From Pseudomonadota bacterium (GTDB lineage: Bacteria; Pseudomonadota; Gammaproteobacteria; Burkholderiales; Burkholderiaceae_C), in assembly GCA_023436025.1 (NCBI GenBank), contig JAEZKX010000322.1, positions 1 through 9,973 of the forward strand: a stretch of DNA of 9,973 bases. Reading direction: 5' to 3'. The translations under genes and the position numbers were made by a program. The notes below the pieces were generated by a model. The model was not told where the DNA came from. It saw only the letters and a list, made by a program, of their open reading frames with translations, and did not search any database. This document shows, piece by piece, positions 1 to 6,217 of this stretch (position 1 is its first letter; each line of letters begins with the position of its first letter).

Positions 1-903
1 GCGCTGGGCGGCGCGCCCGCCGTGCGCGGTCCGCTGCCGCAGCACGCGCGTGTCGCGCATGGGCGGCGCGCCGAACATGCGCGCGTACTCGCGGGTGAAC
101 TGCGAAGCGCTCTGGTAGCCCACCTCGAAGGCGGCGGCGCTGGCGGGCAGGCCCAGGTCCCGCATCAGCCGGCGGGCCTCGACCAGCCGCAGCTGCTTCT
201 GGAACTGCAGGGGCGCCAGCGAGGTCAGCGCACGGAAGTGGCGGTGAAAGGCGCTGACGCTCATGCGGGCCGCGGCGGCCAGCCGCTCCACCGGCACCTG
301 CGAGCGGAACTCGCTGCGCAGGATGCGCATCGCCTCGCCCAGGCGGGCGGCATAGCCGTCGGGGGCGGCCATGGCGCGCAGGGCCGCGCCGTGGCGGCCG
401 GCCAGCAGCCAGTAGTGCAGTTCCTGGCGGATGCCCGGCTGCAGCAGCGGGATGGCCTCGGGCCGATCCAGCAGGCGCAGCAGGCGGGTGACGCAGTCGA
501 GCACCTCCGGTGCGGTGTCTTCCACCGCGAGCCGCTTCGCCGGCTGGGCGGGAGGACCTTCGAGCTCGACGCACAACTGGGCCAGCAGGCCGAGGTCGAA
601 CTCCAGCGCCACCGCGCAGTAGGGCGCGGCGGCGCTGGCCTGCACGATGCGGCCCGTCACCGGCACGTCGGCGCAGACCAGCACCGAGTCGCCGGCCCGC
701 ACGACGCGGGCTTCGCCGTCCACCGTCATCTGTTTGGCGCCTTGCAGGACCAGGCAGACCAGGGGCTTGTAGATCGAATGCATGGGGCCGGTCGGCCGGT
801 GCACGCACATCATGCGCACGCCCGGCAGTGGCGTGGCCGCCAGTCCATCCGCCGTGGCGTGGGCGGCGGCATGCGCGATGACGGTCTGCAACAGGGTCCG
901 CAT
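1..903 (-). CDS. AraC-family transcriptional regulator (3' end cut by window edge)
   Basis: Reading the minus strand from the ATG at 903-901 gives 301 codons without a stop before the window edge. The family is usually about 300 residues long, so nearly the whole protein is present. Residues roughly 20-175 resemble the AraC-type N-terminal domain of YqhC-like regulators: early HRPTGPMH, then a cupin-like stretch with LVLQGAKQ and RAGDSVLV. Residues about 195-290 form the AraC DNA-binding domain. Its first helix-turn-helix contains MSVSAFHRHFRAL (M214 onward), and its second is the typical AAFEVGYQSASQFTREY segment. The start is the only ATG at the head of the frame; no strong Shine-Dalgarno precedes it. 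The gene is divergent from the SDR at 1040, the usual layout for such a regulator and its target oxidoreductase. The ligand cannot be read from sequence. The family call is secure; the target is inferred. Confidence 0.9.
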   Translation of the reverse strand, partial: MRTLLQTVIAHAAAHATADGLAATPLPGVRMMCVHRPTGPMHSIYKPLVCLVLQGAKQMTVDGEARVVRAGDSVLVCADVPVTGRIVQASAAAPYCAVALEFDLGLLAQLCVELEGPPAQPAKRLAVEDTAPEVLDCVTRLLRLLDRPEAIPLLQPGIRQELHYWLLAGRHGAALRAMAAPDGYAARLGEAMRILRSEFRSQVPVERLAAAARMSVSAFHRHFRALTSLAPLQFQKQLRLVEARRLMRDLGLPASAAAFEVGYQSASQFTREYARMFGAPPMRDTRVLRQRTAHGGRAAQR

Positions 904-1039
904 GCCGGCCAGATTAGCAGCCCCGCGCGGTTTGCGGTGTACCAGCGAGAGGATCGGGCAAGTTTGCGGCCGGCCTGGGCAAGCGGCGCAAGACCCCTGA
1001 ACCTATCGTGAAGCTTCCTCCAACCCCCAGGAAGAAGCC
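904..1039. promoter_or_regulatory. Divergent intergenic region between the AraC regulator and the SDR
   Basis: This 136-base gap separates two divergent start codons, so it should hold promoters for both genes and probably the AraC-protein operator. I could not identify a convincing -35/-10 pair in either direction. A TATCGT hexamer at 1004-1009 could be a -10 for the SDR, but no -35 lies at proper spacing. No clear inverted or direct repeat stands out as an operator. The regulatory role is inferred from gene orientation only. Confidence 0.4.
1029..1034 (+). promoter_or_regulatory. Ribosome binding site of the SDR gene
   Basis: AGGAAG lies five bases before the ATG at 1040. It supports that start, and therefore the presence of the N-terminal signal sequence, over any internal start nearer the Rossmann fold. 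Confidence 0.7.
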
Positions 1040-1933
1040 ATGGAAATCCGCATTCCCCTGTCCCGCCGGGCCATGCTGGCCGCCGCGGCCGCCTCGCCCC
1101 TGGTCGCCGCAGTGCCGCTGGCCACCGCCCAGGGCACCACCGCGCAGAGCAGCGCCGCCTCCACCAGCACCGCGCAGGGCGGTACCCTCCAGCCGGCGCC
1201 CGGCCGCGGCAAGGTGGCGCTGGTCACCGGATCCTCGCGCGGCATCGGCGCCGCCACGGCACGGCGGCTGGCGCGCGACGGCTACGCCGTCACCGTCAAC
1301 TGCCTGGTCAACCGCGAGCTGGCCGCCGGCGTGGTCCGCGGCATCACGCAGGCCGGCGGCCGCGCCATCTGGGTGCAGGCCGACGTGGCGGACCCGGCCG
1401 CCGTCAAGCGCCTGTTCGACGAGACCGAGCGCAGCTTCGGCGGTGTCGACGTCGTGGTCAGCAATGCCGGCGTCATGCGGCTGGCCAACTTCCGCGACAT
1501 GAGCGACCAGGACTTCGACCTCATGGTCGGCGTCAACGTCAAGGGCAGTTTCAACGTGCTGCGCGAGGCGGCGCGCCGGGTGCGCGACGGCGGCCGCATC
1601 TTTGCGCTGTCGTCGAGCATCACGCAGCTGCGCTCGCCCACCTACGGTCCCTACGCCGCCACCAAGGCCGCTCAGGAGCTGTACGCCAACGTGCTGGCCA
1701 AGGAGCTCGAAGGCCGCATGGTCTCGGTCAACGCGCTGGCGCCCGGCCTGGTGAACACGACCCTGTTCACCGACGGCAAGACGCCGGAGCAGATCGCCGG
1801 CTTCGTCCAGCGCACGCCGCACAAGCGCCTGGGCGAGCCGGAGGACATCGCCGGGGTGATCGCCACGCTGTGCGGCAGCGAGGGCGGCTGGGTCAACGGC
1901 CAGACGGTGTTCGCCAACGGCGGCATCGTCTGA
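1040..1933 (+). CDS. SDR-family NAD(P)-dependent oxidoreductase with a twin-arginine-type signal peptide
   Basis: This 297-residue protein is a classical short-chain dehydrogenase/reductase behind an N-terminal extension of about 55 residues. The cofactor motif TGSSRGIG starts at T63. The NAG motif is at 142-144, and the catalytic tetrad reads N166, a serine in SSS (191-193), Y205 and K209 (YAATK). The C-terminus ends in the usual WVNGQ...NGGIV pattern. Residues 1-31 hold SRRAML (S8-R9-R10), a hydrophobic Ala/Leu/Val stretch and an AxA-type site (A28-T29-A30), so they look like a Tat signal. A Ser/Thr/Ala/Gln-rich linker (about 31-55) follows. Typical SDRs are about 250 residues, so the enzyme core is complete. 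The substrate is unknown; SDRs of this kind reduce or oxidise carbonyl/alcohol groups. The gene is divergent from an AraC regulator that may control it. Export is a prediction from sequence pattern. Confidence 0.9.
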   Translation: MEIRIPLSRRAMLAAAAASPLVAAVPLATAQGTTAQSSAASTSTAQGGTLQPAPGRGKVALVTGSSRGIGAATARRLARDGYAVTVNCLVNRELAAGVVRGITQAGGRAIWVQADVADPAAVKRLFDETERSFGGVDVVVSNAGVMRLANFRDMSDQDFDLMVGVNVKGSFNVLREAARRVRDGGRIFALSSSITQLRSPTYGPYAATKAAQELYANVLAKELEGRMVSVNALAPGLVNTTLFTDGKTPEQIAGFVQRTPHKRLGEPEDIAGVIATLCGSEGGWVNGQTVFANGGIV

Positions 1934-1942
1934 GCAGGCGCT

Positions 1943-1960
1943 GGGCGGGCTCCGCCGCCC
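1943..1960. terminator. Small GC hairpin between convergent SDR and queA
   Basis: The 34-base gap between the two stop codons contains a perfect 6-bp stem, GGGCGG at 1943-1948 pairing with CCGCCC at 1955-1960, with a 6-base loop. It sits where either convergent transcript could end. There is no T-tract on either strand, so it is not a classical intrinsic terminator, and GC-rich DNA makes such stems common by chance. Confidence 0.3.
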
Positions 1961-1967
1961 CTGCCCG

Positions 1968-2999
1968 CTACGCGCCGCTGCGTTCCAGCAGCATGGCGTC
2001 GCCGTAGCTGAAGAAGCGGTAGCCCTGGTCCACCGCGTGGCGGTACAGCCGCATGATGTGCTCGTAGCCGGCGAAGGCGCTCACCAGCATCATCAGCGTC
2101 GATTTCGGGAGGTGGAAGTTGGTCAGCAGCAGGTCCACCTCGCGGAAGCGGAAGCCCGGCGTGATGAAGATGTCGGTGTCGCCGCTGGCCTGGCCCGAAC
2201 GCGACCACGATTCCAGGGTGCGCACCGTGGTGGTTCCCACCGCCACCAGCCGGCCGCCGCGCTGGCGCAGTTCGGCGATGGCCTGCTGCGTCGCTTCCGG
2301 CACCTCGTACCACTCGCTGTGCATGCGGTGCTGGGCGATGTCCTCGGTCTTGACCGGCTGGAAGGTGCCGGCGCCCACGTGCAGCGTCACGCTGGCGCGC
2401 TGCACGCCGCGTTCCTCGAGTTCGGCCAGCACCGCTTCGTCGAAGTGCAGGGCGGCGGTGGGCGCGGCCACCGCGCCGGGATGGCGGGCGAACACGGTCT
2501 GGTAGCGCTGCGCGTCCTCCGCGGTGTCGGCATGGGTGATGTAGGGCGGCAGCGGCACGTGGCCATGGCGCTGCATCAGCGCATGCGGCTCGCCGTCGAA
2601 GGCCAGGCGGAACAGCGGCCCGTCGGGCAGGGGCCAGCGTGACAGCAGGGTGGCGGTGAAGCCGCCGTCCATCGTCAGCACCGTGCCCACCGGCGGCTTC
2701 TTGCTCACCTTCATGTGGGCGACGACCTCGTGGCCTTGCAGCACCCGTTCGACCAGCAGCTCGAGCCGGCCGCCGGTGGGCTTCTCGCCGTACAGGCGGG
2801 CCTTGACCACCTGGGTGTCGTTGAAGACCAGCAGGTCGCCGGCGCGCAGCAGCGACGGGAAGTCGCGGAACACGCGGTCGGCGATCGCATGGCCACGGCC
2901 ATCGAGCAGGCGCGAGCCGCTGCGTTCGGCGGCGGGGTGCTGGGCGATGCGTTCGGGGGGGAGGGCGAAGTCGAAGTCGCCGAGGGAAAAATTGCGCAT
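1968..2999 (-). CDS. queA: tRNA preQ1 S-adenosylmethionine ribosyltransferase-isomerase QueA
   Basis: QueA transfers and isomerises the ribosyl part of S-adenosylmethionine onto 7-aminomethyl-7-deazaguanine in tRNA, giving epoxyqueuosine, the next-to-last step of queuosine synthesis in the cytoplasm. The 343-residue product matches the family's length (E. coli about 356). Recognisable family blocks in order are LPPERIAQHP near the N-terminus, LVFNDTQVVKARL, HVGAGTFQPVKTEDI with MHSEWYEV, VGTTTVRTLES, TNFHLPKSTLMMLVSAFAG, and the C-terminal FFSYGDAMLL. The frame stays open upstream to 3116, but the 39 extra residues do not resemble QueA and overlap recG. The start is therefore the ATG at 2999-2997, giving MRNFSLGDFDF as in the family. 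No good Shine-Dalgarno is visible. It is divergent from recG and convergent with the SDR. Confidence 0.97.
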   Translation of the reverse strand: MRNFSLGDFDFALPPERIAQHPAAERSGSRLLDGRGHAIADRVFRDFPSLLRAGDLLVFNDTQVVKARLYGEKPTGGRLELLVERVLQGHEVVAHMKVSKKPPVGTVLTMDGGFTATLLSRWPLPDGPLFRLAFDGEPHALMQRHGHVPLPPYITHADTAEDAQRYQTVFARHPGAVAAPTAALHFDEAVLAELEERGVQRASVTLHVGAGTFQPVKTEDIAQHRMHSEWYEVPEATQQAIAELRQRGGRLVAVGTTTVRTLESWSRSGQASGDTDIFITPGFRFREVDLLLTNFHLPKSTLMMLVSAFAGYEHIMRLYRHAVDQGYRFFSYGDAMLLERSGA

Positions 3000-3048
3000 G
3001 GTTCGAGGACTGGACGAGTCCGTGCCGAAGGAAGGGCAGAATTGTCCC
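3000..3048. promoter_or_regulatory. 49-base divergent spacer between queA and recG
   Basis: Both genes start away from this short gap, so their promoters must lie in it or inside the opposing coding regions. A purine-rich AAGGAAGGG at 3028-3036 could serve as the recG ribosome binding site, although it is 12 bases from the ATG. A weak TGGACG (3011-3016) and CAGAAT (3037-3042) resemble -35/-10 boxes for recG, but they are 20 bases apart, longer than optimal. No clear queA promoter is seen. Confidence 0.3.
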
Positions 3049-5175
3049 ATGCCCGCTGCCAAGGCCTTGACCGCGCCCCAGAAGGCCCTGTTGAAGCTGG
3101 GCCTGGCGCGCGACATCGACCTGGCGCTGCACCTGCCGCATCGCTACGAGGACGAGACGCGCATCGTGCAGCTGCGCGACTGCCGCGAAGGCGAGGTGGC
3201 CCAGATCGAGGCGACGGTCACCGCCAGCCAGGTGCAGTACCGGCCGCGCCGCCAGCTGGTGGTGACGGTCGACGACGGCACCGACTCCTGCCAGCTGCGC
3301 TTCTTCAGCTTCTATCCCTCGCAGCAGAAGGCGCTGGCCGTGGGCAACCGGCTGCGCATCCGCGGCGAGCTCAAAGGCGGCTTCGCCGGCTGGCAGATGA
3401 TGCATCCCAGCTGGCGCGCGGCCGGCGGCGACCTGCCGCAGGCGCTGACGCCGGTCTACCCCACCGTCGCCGCCCTGCCGCAGGCCTACCTGCGCAAGGC
3501 GGTGCTCTCGGGCCTGGCGCGCGCCGACCTCACCGAGACCTTGCCGGCCGATGCCCCGCCGGCGCCGGCGCGGGCCACCACCTGGACGCTGCAGCAGGCT
3601 TTGCAGTTCCTGCACCACCCGGCGCCGGACGTGGCGCTGGTGACGCTGGAGGACCGCAGCCATCCGGCCTGGCAGCGCCTGAAGGCCGAGGAGCTGCTGG
3701 CGCAGCAGCTGTCGCAGCTCGAGACCCGGCGCGCACACGCGCGCCTGCGGGCGCCGGCGCTGCGGGGGCGGGCCGGCGGCCTGCACGAGCAGCTGCTGGC
3801 GGCGCTGCCCTTCCAGCTGACCACGGCGCAGCGGCGGGTGGGCGAGGAGATCGCGCAGGACCTGGCCGCGGCCACGCCCATGCACCGGCTGCTGCAGGGC
3901 GACGTCGGTTCCGGCAAGACGGTGGTGGCGGCGCTGGCGGCGGCCATCGCCATCGATGCGGGCTGGCAGTGCGCGCTGATGGCGCCCACCGAGATCCTGG
4001 CGGAGCAGCATTTCCGCAAGTTGATCGGCTGGCTGGAGCCGCTGCTGGCGCCGCGCGGCCAGCGCGTGGCCTGGCTGACCGGCAGCCAGCGCAAGAAGGA
4101 GCGCGCCGAGATGCTGGCGCTGGTGGCGGGTGGCGAGGCCGCGCTGGTGGTCGGCACGCATGCGGTGATCCAGGAGCAGGTGCAGTTCCGCGCGCTGGGG
4201 CTGGCGGTGATCGACGAGCAGCATCGTTTCGGCGTGGAGCAGCGGCTGGCGCTGCGCGGCAAGACGCACCAGGCGGCGGGCGCAGGGGAGGCGGCGGGCG
4301 AAGCGGGCACGGCCGGAGAGGCGGGCGAGGCGGGTCCCCTCGAGCCGCACCTGCTCATGATGTCGGCCACGCCCATTCCGCGCACCCTTGCCATGAGCTA
4401 CTACGCGGACCTCGACGTCTCCACCATCGACGAACTGCCGCCCGGGCGCACGCCGGTGGTCACCAAGCTGATCGCCGACAGCCGGCGCGAGGAAGTGATC
4501 GCGCGCATCCGCGACCAGGTTGCGCAGGGCCGGCAGGTCTACTGGGTCTGCCCGCTGATCGAGGAGAGCGAGACGCTGGACCTGAGCAACGCCACCGCCA
4601 CCCACCAGCAGCTGGGCGAGGCGCTGCCGGGCGTGCTCGTGGGCCTGCTGCATTCGCGCATGCCGGCGCCCGAGAAGAAGGCGGTGATGGCGCTGTTCAC
4701 CGGCGGCCAGATGGGCGTGCTGGTGTCGACCACCGTCATCGAGGTCGGCGTGGACGTGCCCAATGCCTCGCTGATGGTGATCGAGCATGCCGAGCGCTTC
4801 GGACTGTCGCAGCTGCACCAGCTGCGCGGGCGGGTCGGCCGCGGCGCCGCCGCCTCGGCCTGCGTGCTGCTGTACTCCGTCGGCGACAACGGCCGCCTGG
4901 GCGACACGGCCAAGGCGCGCCTGAAGGCGATGGCCGAAACCAGCGACGGCTTCGAGATCGCGCGGCGCGACCTCGAGATCCGCGGCCCCGGTGAGTTCCT
5001 GGGCGCGCGCCAGTCGGGCGCGCCGCTGCTGCGCTTCGCCGACCTGGTGCAGGACGCCGCGCTGCTGGAATGGGCGCGGGAAGTGGCGCCGCTGATGCTG
5101 GACCGCCACCGGGACTGCGCGCAGCGGCATGTGGCGCGCTGGTTGGGAGGGAAGTCGGAATACCTCAAGGCCTGA
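3049..5175 (+). CDS. recG: ATP-dependent DNA helicase RecG
   Basis: RecG is a superfamily 2 double-strand DNA translocase that regresses stalled replication forks and processes Holliday junctions and R-loops. The 708-residue protein (E. coli 693) has the N-terminal wedge/OB region (about 45-150, including HLPHRYEDET). The DEAD/DEAH-type motor follows, with Walker A GDVGSGKT at 284-291 and the DEQH box at D389-H392, then SATPIPRTLA from 439. The second motor domain carries STTVIEVGVDVPNA and QLHQLRGRVGRG, followed by the RecG-type RRDLEIRGPGEFLG segment. Oddly, residues 409-429 are an Ala/Gly/Glu-rich insertion just before SATPIPR. The ATG at 3049 gives the usual short leader before the ALLKLGL block. 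In-frame GTG (3022) and ATG (2998) starts also exist. It is the first gene of the plus-strand run recG-oxyR-DyP-ubiA. Confidence 0.97.
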   Translation: MPAAKALTAPQKALLKLGLARDIDLALHLPHRYEDETRIVQLRDCREGEVAQIEATVTASQVQYRPRRQLVVTVDDGTDSCQLRFFSFYPSQQKALAVGNRLRIRGELKGGFAGWQMMHPSWRAAGGDLPQALTPVYPTVAALPQAYLRKAVLSGLARADLTETLPADAPPAPARATTWTLQQALQFLHHPAPDVALVTLEDRSHPAWQRLKAEELLAQQLSQLETRRAHARLRAPALRGRAGGLHEQLLAALPFQLTTAQRRVGEEIAQDLAAATPMHRLLQGDVGSGKTVVAALAAAIAIDAGWQCALMAPTEILAEQHFRKLIGWLEPLLAPRGQRVAWLTGSQRKKERAEMLALVAGGEAALVVGTHAVIQEQVQFRALGLAVIDEQHRFGVEQRLALRGKTHQAAGAGEAAGEAGTAGEAGEAGPLEPHLLMMSATPIPRTLAMSYYADLDVSTIDELPPGRTPVVTKLIADSRREEVIARIRDQVAQGRQVYWVCPLIEESETLDLSNATATHQQLGEALPGVLVGLLHSRMPAPEKKAVMALFTGGQMGVLVSTTVIEVGVDVPNASLMVIEHAERFGLSQLHQLRGRVGRGAAASACVLLYSVGDNGRLGDTAKARLKAMAETSDGFEIARRDLEIRGPGEFLGARQSGAPLLRFADLVQDAALLEWAREVAPLMLDRHRDCAQRHVARWLGGKSEYLKA
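4294..4335 (+). repeat. Imperfect GCGGGCGA-type direct repeats inside recG
   Basis: A 15-base unit at 4294-4308 recurs at 4321-4335 with 13 of 15 bases the same, separated by a related GC-rich stretch. The repeats encode the AGEAG-like run within residues 409-429 of RecG. The unit reads GCGGGCGA(A/G)GCGGG(C/T). The pattern looks like replication slippage that expanded a surface loop in frame. Confidence 0.6.
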
Positions 5176-5263
5176 TGGCTGGCGCGCCGGCCGCTGCCCG
5201 CGCGTCGCCCGGAGCCGGCCTTCCGCCGCGGCGGCGCGGGTTTGGATCACAATCGGGTGGGAC
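5176..5263 (+). promoter_or_regulatory. recG-oxyR spacer, possible oxyR promoter region
   Basis: This 88-base gap is extremely GC-rich and contains a perfect 12-base palindrome, CCGCCGCGGCGG, at 5223-5234. The only A/T-rich patch is TTTGGATCACAAT at 5241-5253. A GGGTGGG just before the ATG at 5264 is a weak ribosome binding site. I see no ATAG-N7-CTAT-type OxyR operator. oxyR may be transcribed from here, by read-through from recG, or both; the sequence does not decide. Confidence 0.3.
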
Positions 5264-6217
5264 ATGACCCTGACCGAACTCAAGTACATCGTCGCCGTCG
5301 CCCGGGAAAAGCACTTCGGTCGCGCCGCCGAGGCCTGCTTCGTCTCGCAGCCGACGCTGTCGGTGGCGATCAAGAAGCTCGAGGACGAGCTGGAAGTCAA
5401 GCTGTTCGAGCGCAGCGCCAACGAGGTCTCGGTGACTCCGCTGGGCGAGGAGATCGTGCGCCAGGCGCAAAGCGTGCTGGAGCAGGCCGCCGCCATCAAG
5501 GAGATCGCCAAGCGCGGCAAGGACCCGCTGGCCGGTCCGCTGCGCCTGGGCGTGATCTACACCATCGGCCCCTACCTGCTGCCCGACCTGGTGCGCCAGG
5601 CCATTGCCCGCACGCCGCAGATGCCGCTGATGCTGCAGGAGAACTTCACGGTCAAGCTGCTGGAGATGCTGCGCACCGGCGAGATCGACTGCGCCATCAT
5701 GGCCGAACCGTTTCCCGACACCGGGCTGGCCATCGCGCCGCTGTACGACGAGCCTTTCCTGGCCGCGGTGCCCAGCAACCATCCGCTGGCTCAGCACAAG
5801 TCGATCAAGGCCGAGGAGCTGAAGCAGGAGACCATGCTGCTGCTGGGCACGGGCCACTGCTTCCGCGACCACGTGCTGGAGGTCTGCCCCGAGTTCGCCC
5901 GCTTCTCCAGCAATGCCGAGGGCATCCGCAAGAGCTTCGAGGGCTCCTCGCTGGAGACCATCAAGCACATGGTGGCCGCCGGCATGGGCGTGACGCTGGT
6001 GCCGCGACTGTCGGTGCCCAAGGAGGCGTTCTCGACGCGCCCGCGCCGCCGCACCGACGACCAGGCCTTCGTCAAGTACATCCCCTTCGAGGGCGAGCCG
6101 CCCAGCCGCCGCGTGGTGCTGGCCTGGCGGCGCAGTTTCACCCGCTACGAGGCCATCGCGGCGCTGCGCAATTCCATCTACGCCTGCGAGCTGCCGGGCG
6201 TCAAACGACTGTCATGA
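5264..6217 (+). CDS. oxyR: Hydrogen peroxide-sensing LysR-type regulator OxyR
   Basis: OxyR is a cytoplasmic LysR-family regulator activated by peroxide through a reversible disulfide. The 317-residue protein begins with the LysR winged helix-turn-helix: MTLTELKYIVAVAREKHFGRA at the start, then SQPTLSVAIKKLEDEL and LFER. A substrate-binding-like domain follows from about residue 88. The OxyR signature is present: GHCFRDHVLEVC places cysteines at residues 199 and 208, the same spacing and numbering as the redox pair of E. coli OxyR. SSLETIKHMVAAGMGVTLVP follows. The frame is open upstream to 5129, but the ATG at 5264 gives the canonical N-terminus. The stop overlaps the ATG of the DyP peroxidase gene as ATGA (6214-6217). 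recG lies 88 bases upstream; linkage of oxyR and recG is known in Pseudomonas aeruginosa, though in the opposite order. Confidence 0.96.
   Translation: MTLTELKYIVAVAREKHFGRAAEACFVSQPTLSVAIKKLEDELEVKLFERSANEVSVTPLGEEIVRQAQSVLEQAAAIKEIAKRGKDPLAGPLRLGVIYTIGPYLLPDLVRQAIARTPQMPLMLQENFTVKLLEMLRTGEIDCAIMAEPFPDTGLAIAPLYDEPFLAAVPSNHPLAQHKSIKAEELKQETMLLLGTGHCFRDHVLEVCPEFARFSSNAEGIRKSFEGSSLETIKHMVAAGMGVTLVPRLSVPKEAFSTRPRRRTDDQAFVKYIPFEGEPPSRRVVLAWRRSFTRYEAIAALRNSIYACELPGVKRLS

Noticed and set aside
22..1011. A 329-codon plus-strand open frame
   Set aside because: It is antisense to the AraC regulator, has Arg/Gln/His/Gly-rich composition typical of a shadow frame in GC-rich DNA, and shows no family motif.
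914..1822. A 302-codon minus-strand open frame opposite the SDR
   Set aside because: The SDR on the plus strand has a full set of catalytic motifs and a ribosome binding site; the opposite frame has none.
2715..4994. A 759-codon plus-strand open frame
   Set aside because: It overlaps queA and recG out of frame and consists mostly of Gly/Ala/Arg runs; recG explains the region.
5223..5234. Perfect palindrome CCGCCGCGGCGG as a regulator operator
   Set aside because: Pure GC palindromes of this size are common in such DNA, and it does not resemble the LysR T-N11-A or the OxyR ATAG/CTAT pattern.
5248..5253. CACAAT as an oxyR -10 box
   Set aside because: It would start transcription only a few bases before the ATG and has no -35 at proper spacing, so I do not call it a promoter.
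1672..5520. A 1282-codon minus-strand open frame
   Set aside because: It runs through parts of the SDR, queA, recG and oxyR in wrong frames. Its length reflects the lack of stop codons in GC-rich DNA; composition is His/Arg/Gln-rich with no domain seen.
5165..5968. A 267-codon minus-strand open frame opposite oxyR
   Set aside because: OxyR has both redox cysteines and a complete LysR fold on the plus strand; this frame is a shadow.
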